This document shows positions 25,729 through 35,260 of a stretch of DNA of 64,000 nt, piece by piece (position 1 is the stretch's first letter; each line of letters opens with the position of its first letter). The stretch is from Mesorhizobium kowhaii. Its GTDB lineage: Bacteria; Pseudomonadota; Alphaproteobacteria; Rhizobiales; Rhizobiaceae. The notes beneath the pieces were generated by a model that saw only the letters and a list, made by a program, of their open reading frames with translations, did no database searches and was not told where the DNA came from. The DNA lies in the NCBI RefSeq assembly GCF_003253745.1, contig NZ_MZXV01000056.1, positions 372,001 to 436,000 of the forward strand, given 5' to 3'. Made by a program: the position numbers and the translations under genes.

Positions 25729-25910
25729 GTTGTCCTCCCGTTTCACGAAGCAAGGAAACTCGTGCGGGGATCGCGCTTCGCCGACGTCCCGACACGGAAT
25801 TGCCATGGCATCGGCCACGGAGCTCAAGAAGGAGGGCTTGCCGGTCCGGCAAGCAGCCCGATCGAACCGCACGCGACACCCGTTCCATGCCGCGCGCGGT
25901 GCAAGGGCTT

Positions 25911-26954
25911 TCAGGGCACGATGACGCCACGGCCGGTGAACCGGCGGTTCTTGAAATCGTCGAGCGCGGTGTTGATGCTGGCGAGGTTGTATTCGGTGTA
26001 GTGCATCTTCACCTTGCCGTCGGCGTTGAGCTCCATCAATTCGACAAGCTCGGTGAAATTGCCGACCAGGCTGCCGCCGATGTTGATCTCCTCGATGACC
26101 AGATGCGCGGTCGGTACGTTGATATTGCCGCCATAGCCGACGACGAACAGTTGCCCGCCCTTGCGCACCATCTTCCAACAGATGTTCTCGACACCGAGTT
26201 CGCCGACGAAATCGATCACCACATGGGCGCCGCCGCCGGTGATCTGGCTGACCTCCTCGACGACGTTTGGCCCACCATCAAGGATGAAGTCGGCACCCAG
26301 GTCCTTGGCCAGCACCCGCGCCGCCGGCTCGCGATCGACGGCGATGATGCGGCAGCCTGAAATCGCGTGCAACGATTGCAGCGCGATATGACCGAGCCCG
26401 CCTATGCCGAGCAGCACGCAGTAACTCCCCGGCCGCAGGAGCTTTGCGGCACGCTTGGCGGCGCGGTAGGCGGTGATGCCGGCATCGGCCAGCGGTGCCA
26501 CCTCGATCGGCGTGATGTTGGCATTCAGCTTGATCAGCGAGCGTTCGCTGGTGATGAAATATTCGGCGAAGCCACCATTCATGCCAAGGCCGGGGAACTG
26601 GCCGTTGTCGCAATACATGTCCTCGCCATGGCGGCAGTTAAGGCAGATGCCGCATGAGCGGAAGGGATGGCAGATCACCGCGTCGCCGCGCTTGACCGAT
26701 CTGACGCCGCTGCCGACCTCCTCGACCCAGCCGGCATTCTCGTGGCCCATGATGTAAGGCAAAAGCGTGCCTTCGGGATCCATGGTCGGCTTCCACACGC
26801 CCTCGATGATGTGCAGGTCGGTGCGGCAGAGACCGGCGGCGCCGACCCGCACGATTACCTCGTCGGGAGCAGTGATCGTCGGCGCCTTGACCTCCTCGAT
26901 CCTGAGCTGGACGTTCATCTTCGGATCGTATTCGTAGAGTCTGGCAGCTTTCAT
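25911..26954 (-). CDS. Zinc-dependent NAD(P) alcohol dehydrogenase
   Basis: 347 residues of the medium-chain dehydrogenase family. Catalytic zinc ligands are in GLCRTDLH and GHENAG; the structural zinc site is CGICLNC...C; the Rossmann motif is GIGGLGHIA. In propane-monooxygenase operons such an enzyme oxidises the alcohol product (2-propanol to acetone or 1-propanol to propanal); which one cannot be told here. ATG 26954 has AAAGGATAC upstream. Located 31 bp after the chaperonin gene. Confidence 0.9.
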   Translation of the reverse strand: MKAARLYEYDPKMNVQLRIEEVKAPTITAPDEVIVRVGAAGLCRTDLHIIEGVWKPTMDPEGTLLPYIMGHENAGWVEEVGSGVRSVKRGDAVICHPFRSCGICLNCRHGEDMYCDNGQFPGLGMNGGFAEYFITSERSLIKLNANITPIEVAPLADAGITAYRAAKRAAKLLRPGSYCVLLGIGGLGHIALQSLHAISGCRIIAVDREPAARVLAKDLGADFILDGGPNVVEEVSQITGGGAHVVIDFVGELGVENICWKMVRKGGQLFVVGYGGNINVPTAHLVIEEINIGGSLVGNFTELVELMELNADGKVKMHYTEYNLASINTALDDFKNRRFTGRGVIVP

Positions 26955-26985
26955 GGCTGTATCCTTTCAAAATGTCTGGATTGCT

Positions 26986-28617
26986 TCAGGCGCGGCCGAG
27001 TTTTTCGGAGCCGCCACCACGCGCCGGTCCGGCTGTCGGGTCCTCATCCTCGGCGAGATCGCCAATCAGCGTTTCGGTGGTCAGGATCAGCGTCGCCACG
27101 GAAGCCGCGTTGGCGAGCGCGGTGTAGGTGACACGGACGGGATCGATGATCCCTGCCTCGAACATGTTCTGATACGCGCCGGTCGAGGCGTTGTAGCCGT
27201 AGCCGCCGTTGATGCGGGTGACCTCGACCACCACCGCTTCGGGATCGGCGCCGGCATTGGCGGCGATGCGCCACAGCGGTCGCGACAGGACCGAGCGCAC
27301 CAGGCGCACGCCCTCGGCGACATCGCCGTCGACGCCAGCCGCCACCTTGTCGAGCAGCGGCGCGATCTGGGCGAGTGCCGAGCCGCCACCGGCGACCACA
27401 CCCTCTTCGGATGCGGCGCGCACCGCATTCAAGGAATCCTCGATCAGCTGGATGGTCCGCTTCTGCTCGACCGGCGTGACGCCGCCGGCATAGAGGATCG
27501 CGGTGCCGCCGGAGAGCTTGGCCAGGCGTTCGCGCAGCTTGTCCTGATCGATGTTGGGCTGCGAGGCTTCATACTGCCGCTGCACCTGGGCGCGGCGCGA
27601 CGCGATTGCCGCATGGTCGCCGCCGCCACGGATGATCGAGGTGTAGGACGAACTGGTCTTCACCCGGTCGGCCGTACCGAGATCCTCGGCAGTGACGTCC
27701 TCGAGCCGGCCGCCGAGATCGCGCGCGATCACCTTGCCGCCGGTGATGATGGCCAGATCCTCCATCATCGCCTTGCGCCAGTGGCCATATTCCGGCGGAT
27801 GGACGACGAGGTAGCGCCCCGGTCCCTGCTTGCCGAGCAACGTCACCACCACTTCCGGCGACATTTCCTCGGACACGATCAGCAGCGGCCGGCCGGCCTC
27901 GTCGGCAATGCGGCGAACCGCATCGAGTTGTCCGGGCTCCTTGATCTTGAGGTCGGTCATCAGGATGTAGGGCCGTTCAAGAACAGCCTCCATCTTCTCC
28001 TGGTCGGTCACCATGTGATGCGAGAGATAGCCGCGTTCGAAGGACATGCCCTCGACGACATCGAGCGTGGTCTCGGTGGTGACACTGAAATCAGTGGTGA
28101 TGACGCCTCCGGCGCCCACCCGCCGATGGGCTTCCGCCACCAGCGCGCCAAGCGTGGTGTTGGTCGCCGCGATGTTGGCGACCGAGGCCAGGATGCCGTT
28201 GCCCTTGGCGGGCTTGGCGGAAGCCTTGAGCGCGGCCACCACCGCCGCCACGGCAAGGTCGATGCCCTTGCAGAGATCAACGGATTTCACCCCGCGCTCA
28301 TTCGCCTCGACGCCGCCCTGGATGAGCGCGTTGGCGAGCACGATGGCCGTCGTGGTGCCGTCGCCGGCGATCTCGTTGGTCTGCATCGACACTTCGCGGA
28401 CGACCTGCGCGCCCATGTTCTCGAAACGGTCGTGCAGCTCGATCTCGGAGGCGATGCTGACACCGTCGCGGGTCACCATCGGCGTGCCGATCGGCCGGTC
28501 GATCATGGCGTTCATGCCTTTGGGGCCGAGCGTCGGCTCGACCGCGGCGGCGAGCCGGAAGACGCCACGGGCGAGAGCACGGCGGGCCTCGGAATTGTGA
28601 AGCATTATCTTGGGCAT
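26986..28617 (-). CDS. Operon-specific GroEL-like chaperonin (MimG/PrmG type)
   Basis: 543 residues, full length for GroEL, with the ATP-binding TLGPKGMN and GDGTTTA motifs. It differs from housekeeping GroEL: the start MPKIMLHNSEARRAL is divergent and the end lacks the Gly-Met repeat. Mycobacterial MimG, encoded in the same kind of operon, is needed to fold the large hydroxylase subunit; this gene's position argues for the same job. No groES partner is beside it, so it probably uses the general co-chaperonin. Confidence 0.9.
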   Translation of the reverse strand: MPKIMLHNSEARRALARGVFRLAAAVEPTLGPKGMNAMIDRPIGTPMVTRDGVSIASEIELHDRFENMGAQVVREVSMQTNEIAGDGTTTAIVLANALIQGGVEANERGVKSVDLCKGIDLAVAAVVAALKASAKPAKGNGILASVANIAATNTTLGALVAEAHRRVGAGGVITTDFSVTTETTLDVVEGMSFERGYLSHHMVTDQEKMEAVLERPYILMTDLKIKEPGQLDAVRRIADEAGRPLLIVSEEMSPEVVVTLLGKQGPGRYLVVHPPEYGHWRKAMMEDLAIITGGKVIARDLGGRLEDVTAEDLGTADRVKTSSSYTSIIRGGGDHAAIASRRAQVQRQYEASQPNIDQDKLRERLAKLSGGTAILYAGGVTPVEQKRTIQLIEDSLNAVRAASEEGVVAGGGSALAQIAPLLDKVAAGVDGDVAEGVRLVRSVLSRPLWRIAANAGADPEAVVVEVTRINGGYGYNASTGAYQNMFEAGIIDPVRVTYTALANAASVATLILTTETLIGDLAEDEDPTAGPARGGGSEKLGRA

Positions 28618-28694
28618 GATTCCTCCTTCCGCCTTACGGGCGGGTTGTTGGTTGGGGGCCTCGTGCGAGGGAGGCCGTTGCTGTCAGTTCTGCT

Positions 28695-29492
28695 TCAGGC
28701 GGTCGGTGCGGTCGTGGCCGGCACGCGATCCAGAATGAAATCGACCAGCGTCGGTTCGCCGTCGATCACATCCAGTTCCTTGTATCTGGTCTGCTTGAGC
28801 CCGCGGCACAGCGCGCCGTTGAACTCCATGTTGATGCGCACGCCGCGCAGCTCGGCGAGATGGGCACTGAGTGCGCCAGGCGGTATGCGCTGCCCTTCCC
28901 AGGTCACGAAGACGGGCTCGTCCGCCCGGCGATCGGGAAACCGCTCGAGCAGAGCCGCCCTGTATCTCGGCTTCTGCTTGGCCGCCTCGCCCGGCTCGAA
29001 CCGCGAGACGTCGTATGCCGGCAGGTCCATGCCGAAGATTTCGCGATCGGTCAGACCGTGCAGCCGCAAGCCGCGCAAAACGGCCTCCTGGCGCCGCTTG
29101 AATGCCTTCATTGCGAAGGTTTCACGCAAGGCGCCGAGATCCTGATCCTCGGCAAGCACGGCGAAGATGTCGCCGAATGTCTTGCCGGCCTCCATGCCGC
29201 GATTGACCTCTTCCGCGAACATGTGGTCGTGCAGCTTGACGCGATAGGCCGGCGCCCAGGAGAGCTGGTCGAGCGCCTTGCGCACGCCGTCCAGCATCAG
29301 GAACGCAAAGTTGGGCGAGCACCAATAGGTCGGCAGGCGGAAGTCTATCTCCACGCTGCCCTCGCCCGTCACCTGCGCCCGCTCGACGAAGCCCATCTCG
29401 GTGATGGGTTCGTCGAGTTCCGGGTCGTTGACCTCACCAAGGCGCCGCCAGAGTTCCTTCTCGCGGCCGCCGGAAACGCTGGCGGTTGCCAT
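28695..29492 (-). CDS. DUF59 (MIP18/PaaD-like) iron-sulfur assembly-type protein
   Basis: 265 residues. The N-terminal 100 residues are a DUF59 domain (VNDPELDEPITEMGFV; then LPTYWCSPNFAF with the conserved Cys). The C-terminal 150 residues are an extension without a family I know, containing another conserved-looking Cys near the end (FNGALCRG). DUF59 proteins help insert Fe-S clusters or metals; here the likely clients are the reductase or the di-iron hydroxylase. Its start is only 5 bp after the amidohydrolase stop, so translation is probably coupled. Confidence 0.85.
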   Translation of the reverse strand: MATASVSGGREKELWRRLGEVNDPELDEPITEMGFVERAQVTGEGSVEIDFRLPTYWCSPNFAFLMLDGVRKALDQLSWAPAYRVKLHDHMFAEEVNRGMEAGKTFGDIFAVLAEDQDLGALRETFAMKAFKRRQEAVLRGLRLHGLTDREIFGMDLPAYDVSRFEPGEAAKQKPRYRAALLERFPDRRADEPVFVTWEGQRIPPGALSAHLAELRGVRINMEFNGALCRGLKQTRYKELDVIDGEPTLVDFILDRVPATTAPTA

Positions 29493-29497
29493 GGCTC

Positions 29498-30520
29498 CTA
29501 CTCCGCCGCGATGCTGAAGGGCGTGCTGGCGAGCGCCTTCTTCTTGGCTTCGACATCGATGTTGTAGAGACGCGCGGCGTTGAGGCCGAGGATCTTCTCC
29601 TTGATCTCGTCGGTCAGTTGCACGCCCCGTTCGGCGGCGATGTCCTCAGGGATCTGATAGGCCCAGAATTTCTCGACCAGCCAGCGCGGCGTCCAGATCG
29701 CATAGTCGGAACCGAACAGGATCTTCTCCGGCCCGAGCCAGAACAGCAGCTCGGCGATGACCTCGCCGAAATAGCGCGGCCGCGCGTGGATGAACGGCAG
29801 CGCCACCGCCAGCCCGCCATAGACATTGGTCTCCTGCGTCGCGATCCAGCAGAAATCGTCGAGGCGCGGCAGGCCGCAATGCTCGATGATCCAGTTGAGG
29901 CCCTGGAAATCCGTCGCCGCATGATCGACGTCATGCACGTCGAACGCATCCTTGCTGAGCGGCAGGATCGTCGGGCCCTTGTGGACGTGAATGTTCCCGA
30001 TGCCGAGCTTGTCGCAGAGTTCGAAGCATTTATAGGCATCGGGATCGGTGAGCTTCCAGCCCTTGGAAGCGCCGTTCCATTCGGCCGTGTACATCTTCAC
30101 GCCCTTGACGTTGTAGGTCTCCTTGAGGAAGTGGATGTATTCAAGCGCCTTCTCGCCGTCGCGCGGATCGAAGGCGCCGTTGACGATGAAACGCTCGGGA
30201 TAGCGCTTGGCCACCTCGGCGTTGCGCTCGATCGTGTTGAAGCCGTTTTTGTAGAAGTCCTTGAGATAGGTCGACTGCACGATCGCCACATCGTCGGGAC
30301 CGTCGATGAACAGATCGCGATAGAGATCATCGGCGCTGTATTTCTCGAACTTGCTCTTCTCCCACAGCTGGTCCTTCGGGCTCAAGCCGGTGTGATAGGC
30401 ATAGAAGCACTCGATGAACTGCTTGCCGTGGATATTCTTCTGGTTTTCCGGGCTGCCGTCCCAGAAATGGGTGTGGCCGTCGACCACGAAAATGTCCTTG
30501 CCTTCCGGTGTCCTGTACAT
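29498..30520 (-). CDS. Amidohydrolase-family (amidohydrolase 2) protein of the monooxygenase operon
   Basis: 340 residues with the TIM-barrel amidohydrolase_2 pattern: HTHFWDG at the start, an HVHKG strand, IIEHCG, and a late FGSDYAIWTP with the metal-site Asp. Such a gene is a regular member of propane and acetone/phenol monooxygenase operons, where its exact reaction is not established; a hydrolase, decarboxylase or maturation role have all been considered. ATG 30520 has GGAGGCAAGA upstream. Confidence 0.88.
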   Translation of the reverse strand: MYRTPEGKDIFVVDGHTHFWDGSPENQKNIHGKQFIECFYAYHTGLSPKDQLWEKSKFEKYSADDLYRDLFIDGPDDVAIVQSTYLKDFYKNGFNTIERNAEVAKRYPERFIVNGAFDPRDGEKALEYIHFLKETYNVKGVKMYTAEWNGASKGWKLTDPDAYKCFELCDKLGIGNIHVHKGPTILPLSKDAFDVHDVDHAATDFQGLNWIIEHCGLPRLDDFCWIATQETNVYGGLAVALPFIHARPRYFGEVIAELLFWLGPEKILFGSDYAIWTPRWLVEKFWAYQIPEDIAAERGVQLTDEIKEKILGLNAARLYNIDVEAKKKALASTPFSIAAE

Positions 30521-30591
30521 TCTTGCCTCCACAATGATCGCATTGACGGGTTCGGCGCGCCGCAAGCAACGGCGCGCCAGATTTTTGGCGG

Positions 30592-30963
30592 CTATTCGAT
30601 GTATTCGAACATCTCGTCCATGTTGCCGAACAGGATCACGGTGTTGTCGTCGACGCGAACCATGCGGCCGTAGTGGGTGGAGGTGTTGACCTCGAAGGTC
30701 TCGGCTGAGATCTCGCGGCCCAGATATTCACCGATCGCATCCATCTTGAAGATCAGCTTGCCATCGCCGTCGATGCGGATCAGCGCCGGCTGGTAGGTGA
30801 TCGTCACCCCCGGCTTCTGGCCCATGAATTCGGCGATGGCGCGAGCCTCGACCGAGTCGTTCATGGTGACGCCGCACTGATGCGAAATCGTCTGCTCGAA
30901 GGTGATGTCCTTCATCGCCTTGAAGATGTTGGAATGCGTTGCGTCGCGTGCTGCTAATGACAT
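30592..30963 (-). CDS. prmD: Propane monooxygenase coupling protein (MmoB/DmpM family)
   Basis: 123 residues; MmoB/DmpM fold with SNIFKAMKDITFEQTISHQCGVTMNDSVEA and a C-terminal extension. The protein binds the hydroxylase and tunes its reactivity without carrying a cofactor. ATG 30963 follows AGGAG. Position directly after the hydroxylase beta gene (17 bp) is the standard order A-B-C-D of group 5 soluble di-iron monooxygenases. Confidence 0.9.
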   Translation of the reverse strand: MSLAARDATHSNIFKAMKDITFEQTISHQCGVTMNDSVEARAIAEFMGQKPGVTITYQPALIRIDGDGKLIFKMDAIGEYLGREISAETFEVNTSTHYGRMVRVDDNTVILFGNMDEMFEYIE

Positions 30964-30980
30964 GACAAAATTCTCCTGTT

Positions 30981-32039
30981 TCAGCGCTTGAGGCCAAGTT
31001 CGCCGAGGATCTGGCCAATCCGTTCCTCGGATTTGGCGCGGACATCGACGAACGCGACGGGCTTGGAATGCGGCATCGACCAGATCGGCTGCAGGCCGAT
31101 GGCTGCCTTGTCGGCGAGCGCGCCGTGTTTCTTGACCCAACCCTGGAAGAGCTTGCGGTTGGCAGCGCCATGCGTCTCGTCATTGGCGAGCATGTGGATG
31201 AGGTCGATCGTGTTGGCGAGGTTGCGCTCGTAGTCGGCCTCGGCGGCCGAGATCACCGCCGGCGTGATGAAGTCGTGGTTGGCGGCGGCGATCTGCATCA
31301 GGAAGCCGGAGCGGAACACTTCGCCCACCAGCGGCTCGAAGACGATGTTGATGGCGAAATACTGTTCGAGGTAATCGGTCGCGCCCATGATGGTTTCGAC
31401 CGCTTCGCGCGTGCCTTGCCAGTTCTTGTCCTCGAGCCAGGCCTTCTTGCCGAGTTCGTCGTCCCAGTCGGGAAGGTCCATGCCGATCTCGGCAAGGTAG
31501 AGCGTGATGTCCTGGGCAAGCCTGAGCTTGTAGGACGAGTTGGTCAGCGTCGCGTTGTTGATCATCTGGGTGTAGCCGTAGCGCTGCGCCTGCATCAGCG
31601 AGGTGCCGAGCCCGAATTCGGCATGCTTCCAGGCGCCGAGCTGCGTCTGCAGGATCTTGACCCAGGCCTTGTCGAAGGTCTTCGGCGCGCCCGACTTGCG
31701 GGCATTGTTGATGACGCTCTGCACCATCGTCTCGATCTTCGACTGGCGCTGGTAGTGCGTGCGCTCCCACTCCTGGTCGGGGGCGCGGAAGGCATGCCAG
31801 TTGGAACTCTGCGCGGCGGTGTTCTGCTTGACATAGGCGCCCTTGCCGTCGGCGAAGGAGATGATCCAGTCCTGGATCAGGTAGCGTTCCGGGTCGGGCT
31901 GCACGTCGACCGTCATGTCCTCATAGTGGGTGGCGCGCTGGCCTTTCGGGTCGAAATACCGGTATTTCCGGCTGTCGGAATCGGCGAAGATCGCCGCGCC
32001 GGCGGCTCCGGATCCGACTGAACTCGAGGTTGCAGGCAT
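30981..32039 (-). CDS. prmC: Propane monooxygenase hydroxylase, beta (small) subunit
   Basis: 352 residues; ferritin-like beta subunit of soluble di-iron monooxygenases. Family features seen are YFDPKGQRATHYEDMT near the start, WHAFRAPDQEWERTHYQRQ, and a long helical core with EYDERN-like ADYERNLANTIDL. It lacks the di-iron ligand set and stabilises the alpha subunit. Forms the (alpha-beta)2 hydroxylase with PrmA. ATG 32039 chosen from the ribosome-like GGGAGAGAGAC; the frame continues upstream but into the reductase gene. Confidence 0.92.
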   Translation of the reverse strand: MPATSSSVGSGAAGAAIFADSDSRKYRYFDPKGQRATHYEDMTVDVQPDPERYLIQDWIISFADGKGAYVKQNTAAQSSNWHAFRAPDQEWERTHYQRQSKIETMVQSVINNARKSGAPKTFDKAWVKILQTQLGAWKHAEFGLGTSLMQAQRYGYTQMINNATLTNSSYKLRLAQDITLYLAEIGMDLPDWDDELGKKAWLEDKNWQGTREAVETIMGATDYLEQYFAINIVFEPLVGEVFRSGFLMQIAAANHDFITPAVISAAEADYERNLANTIDLIHMLANDETHGAANRKLFQGWVKKHGALADKAAIGLQPIWSMPHSKPVAFVDVRAKSEERIGQILGELGLKR

Positions 32040-32086
32040 AGTCTCTCTCCCTTGTTGCAGTTGTGGTTGGCTTGGCACGGCCGCCC

Positions 32087-33148
32087 TCAATGGGCCGGCG
32101 TTGCACCTGCCGATGTGGTGAACTTGTCGAAGAAGATCCGCTCCGTTTCGAAGCCGTTCATGAACAGGACCGGCTGCAGCGCATCGATCATCGGCGGCGG
32201 GCCACAGGCATGGACATCGCCCTGCCCGTCGACCGCCAGTTGCTTGAGCTTGGCGTCGACGCTCTGGTGCACGAAGCCGCGTTCGCCTTGCCATTCGGCG
32301 TCGTCATTGGCGTGCGACAGCACGGGAATGAAGGTGACGTCGGAATGATTGCCGACCAGCTCGGCGATCCTGTCGAGATAGAACAGGTCGTTGCGGGTGC
32401 GGGCGCCGTAGAAGAAATAGACCGGACGTTTCTCGCCGCTCTTCAGGTGGTCGTTGAGGATCGACCAGATCGGCGACATGCCCGATCCGGCCCCGACCAG
32501 GATCAGGGGTCCTTGCCGTTCGTCGCGGCGGAAACAGGTTCCGTAGGGTCCGACGACGGTGACTTCGGCTCCGGCCCTGATGCCTCCGGAATCGAGTTCT
32601 CCCGAGAACTTTCCCTCTGGGTATTTTTTGATGATGAAGGAGAGTTTTTGGGTTTGGTCCGGCGTATTTGCCATGGAGAACGAGCGCGTAATCGTCTCCC
32701 CTTTTTGCGTGGTAACCGTGATGTCGACATATTGCCCCGCCCAAAACTTCATCGGGGAGCCGAGTTCGATTTCGATGCCGCGAATGTCGTGGGTCAGCTG
32801 CTCGATCCGAGCAATCCGGCCCTTGTACGTTTTCACGGCGATCGCTTTCGCCAGAATCTCCTCGTCGTAGTTGAGAAGCTCGACTTCCAGGTCGGAGTAG
32901 GCGATGCAACGGCACAACAGGACGTGCCCGCTTTCCTTCTCCATGTCGTTCAGTGCGAAGGTCGAGTATTTCAGCATGTCGACTTCGCCTTCGAGCAACA
33001 CGCTCTTGCAGGCCGAGCACTGCCCTTCCTTGCAACCGTGCGGCAGCGCGATGCCCTGGCGGAACGCGGCGTTGAGCACCGTTTCGCCATTCTCGACCTC
33101 GAATTCGACGCCGACTGGGCTCAGCCTGACCGTGTGGGTTTCCGACAT
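32087..33148 (-). CDS. prmB: Propane monooxygenase reductase
   Basis: 353 residues. An N-terminal plant-type [2Fe-2S] domain (C-x4-C-x2-C at CKEGQCSAC, fourth Cys in LLCRC), then an FAD domain with RSFSMAN and an NAD domain with GAGSGMSP and the terminal ACGPPPM. It passes electrons from NADH to the hydroxylase. ATG 33148 is preceded by GGAGGTCCGT. Gap to the alpha gene is 55 bp, to the beta gene 47 bp. Confidence 0.93.
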   Translation of the reverse strand: MSETHTVRLSPVGVEFEVENGETVLNAAFRQGIALPHGCKEGQCSACKSVLLEGEVDMLKYSTFALNDMEKESGHVLLCRCIAYSDLEVELLNYDEEILAKAIAVKTYKGRIARIEQLTHDIRGIEIELGSPMKFWAGQYVDITVTTQKGETITRSFSMANTPDQTQKLSFIIKKYPEGKFSGELDSGGIRAGAEVTVVGPYGTCFRRDERQGPLILVGAGSGMSPIWSILNDHLKSGEKRPVYFFYGARTRNDLFYLDRIAELVGNHSDVTFIPVLSHANDDAEWQGERGFVHQSVDAKLKQLAVDGQGDVHACGPPPMIDALQPVLFMNGFETERIFFDKFTTSAGATPAH

Positions 33149-33203
33149 ACGGACCTCCAGTGAAAGGTAGGGGCGGGACGAACCCGCCCCCCCTTTGGCC
33201 TGA

Positions 33204-34877
33204 TCAGTTGCAGGGATTGACCGTGAAGCCGGCCCGGTATTCCGCCAGATGCTTCTCACGGTCCGAGGGCGACATGGCACGTAGCGCGTTGAGCGGCGAT
33301 CCGAGCGTGTTGCCGCGCACATCGTCGAGCGTCCACATCTCCTTGTCGTCGAAGCGCAGATGCGGCTGCGGAACCAGCGTCTTGCCGTCGGAGCGGACGA
33401 AGTTCAGGTCCTTGATGGCATCGGCCAGATCCCAGCCGTCATAGAGCGTCTCCCACTCGCGCTTGCCGCTGAAGCGGCCCATCGCGGGCGTCGGACGGCC
33501 CTCATACTCGTCGGCGAAGGCGACCGTGGCAGTCCAGCGGTCGAGCTCATGGGCGAAGGTGTAGAGTTCGCCATTGATCTCGCCGACCACCATGTCCTCG
33601 CGGATCAGGCAGGGAACGAGGCAGGACCAGCAGCGGTGCGGATAGACGTAGCCGACGTCGCTGTTGAACAGCAGCACCTTCTCGCCCTTGTGGCTGAGCT
33701 TGGCGTACCATTTCCAGAAGTCGCCGAATTCGGCGTACCAGCCCGGATATTTGTGCTCGAACCACTCGAAGTCCTTGTCGGTCTGGGCTTCGATGCGCCA
33801 GAAATTGACCGGCCAGCCGACCGCGAAGAACTGCCCGACCTTGTGGACGTAGTTCTTTTTGGTGATGCGTTCCCAGGCTGCCTGGACGTCGTCGTGATGG
33901 ACTTTGATGCCGTATTTCTCGAGCGGCAGCATGTAGGTGCGGTAGTAGTCCTCATAGATCCAGCGGTGCCACATTTCCGCGTAAGACTCCTTGTTCTTGT
34001 CGCGGTTGGTGGTGCCGTATTCGATGAAGGTGCCGATGGCGGCATCGACGATCGCGTGGTTCTGCCAGAAGGCGTAGCGCAGGTCGCGCTCGAGCAAGAG
34101 ATGGTTCTCCGGCTCCTTGAGCGCCGCCATCAGCAGCGAGTGGCCGTTGCCGATATGCCGGCTCTCGTCCGATTGCACCGACAGGAAGACGGTCGGAAGC
34201 GCGTAGTCACCGTTGCGGGCGGCCTCCGAAGGCATGGCGACGAACAGCGTGTTGGTGAAGGCGGTTTCGGCCACCACGGTCAGGTACATGCAGGCGGCGG
34301 TCATCGTGTCGCCAGTGATGAAGCCCTCGGCGAACTGTCGGCCGATGGTGGTGGCGTAGCACTTTCCGAAGGCTTCCTCGGTGATGTCGAAGCCGGCCGG
34401 ATCGATGTAGTTCTCCATGTACCATTTCTTCAGGTTCATCTGGATCGTCGAGTGACGGAACTCGTCGATCATCTGCATGGTGAAGCCGGTCCGGAGTTCC
34501 TCGCCAGGTGCGATGCGGGCGACCATCGCCATCGAGCGGGCGGCGGAGATTTCCGGGAACGGAATGATGGCCAGGAAGAGCTTCATCCACTCGACCCAGC
34601 GCGGTTCGACGTTGCGGAACATGTCGCCGCGCAAGGCCGCATCGAGCGCGCCATAGACGCGGTTGTCCTTCTCTTCCTGCATCGGGAAGTAGGACCGCAA
34701 AACCTGCTTCATTGGATCGCGCGGCGTCTTGTTGATCTTGTAGTCGGTCGGAAATGTCATCGCTTCCTGCACGTAGGAAGGATTCCAGCCGAGATCGGCA
34801 ATCTTCTTGGTCGCCTCGCCGACGGAAATTCCGCGTTGCGAGGTAATCTTGTTGAGCGTCAGAGACGTCATGGTCAT
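33204..34877 (-). CDS. prmA: Propane monooxygenase hydroxylase, alpha (large) subunit
   Basis: 557 residues. Carries the di-iron carboxylate ligands, visible as the two E-x-x-H motifs DEFRH (near 155) and DESRH (near 250). Gene order alpha-reductase-beta-coupling marks group 5 soluble di-iron monooxygenases, the PrmABCD/MimABCD type, which hydroxylate propane and related small molecules such as acetone or phenol; exact substrate unproven. Start at ATG 34877 (MTMTSL) is preferred over ATG 34871 because GGAGG is 5 bp before the first. It is the first gene of a nine-gene operon, with a leader of about 285 nt after the sigma-54 promoter. Confidence 0.95.
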   Translation of the reverse strand: MTMTSLTLNKITSQRGISVGEATKKIADLGWNPSYVQEAMTFPTDYKINKTPRDPMKQVLRSYFPMQEEKDNRVYGALDAALRGDMFRNVEPRWVEWMKLFLAIIPFPEISAARSMAMVARIAPGEELRTGFTMQMIDEFRHSTIQMNLKKWYMENYIDPAGFDITEEAFGKCYATTIGRQFAEGFITGDTMTAACMYLTVVAETAFTNTLFVAMPSEAARNGDYALPTVFLSVQSDESRHIGNGHSLLMAALKEPENHLLLERDLRYAFWQNHAIVDAAIGTFIEYGTTNRDKNKESYAEMWHRWIYEDYYRTYMLPLEKYGIKVHHDDVQAAWERITKKNYVHKVGQFFAVGWPVNFWRIEAQTDKDFEWFEHKYPGWYAEFGDFWKWYAKLSHKGEKVLLFNSDVGYVYPHRCWSCLVPCLIREDMVVGEINGELYTFAHELDRWTATVAFADEYEGRPTPAMGRFSGKREWETLYDGWDLADAIKDLNFVRSDGKTLVPQPHLRFDDKEMWTLDDVRGNTLGSPLNALRAMSPSDREKHLAEYRAGFTVNPCN

Positions 34878-35171
34878 AAGCCTCCACCAGGTTTGAGCCG
34901 CGGGTCCCTTGACCCCGGCATGAAGCGGCACAAAGCACCGCCAGTGAGAGTGCGAGCGGCATGACAAAGGGTTGCGCATCAAGGCGCGACTCATGGTCCG
35001 GCCATTCAAGTGGATCGCGGCAAAGGTTTTCGAGGCGTTTTGGCAGAGACCCCGCGGCGCCAACCGCAATTGCGATGGGCGTATCGAAGCGGAATTTGTC
35101 CCTGCTTCCTCCGTTCCTTCGTTCTTTTGGCACCGCGCCAAGCGCGATGGGCTTCTTGTGAAAATGAACAA

Positions 35172-35187
35172 TGCAAGCGTCGTGCCA
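35172..35187 (-). promoter_or_regulatory. Sigma-54 (-24/-12) promoter of the monooxygenase operon
   Basis: Read on the minus strand: TGGCAC-GACGC-TTGCA, an exact match to the TGGCAC-N5-TTGCW consensus. Transcription should start near 35160 and run into prmA. A sigma-54 activator of the AcoR/MimR type is encoded at 18961-21039. Confidence 0.85.
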
Positions 35188-35260
35188 GTTTGAAAACGAA
35201 GTCCGCGGTTAACGCTTAAAACAAGATCGCCATCTTTTCGGCGCATGAGTGGACAACAAA

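Noticed and set aside
26953..29145. 730-codon plus-strand frame over the chaperonin and DUF59 genes
   Set aside because: Shadow of GC-rich coding DNA; the minus strand carries clear GroEL and DUF59 signatures.
33360..34964. 534-codon plus-strand frame over prmA
   Set aside because: Opposite of the di-iron hydroxylase, whose ligands are intact.
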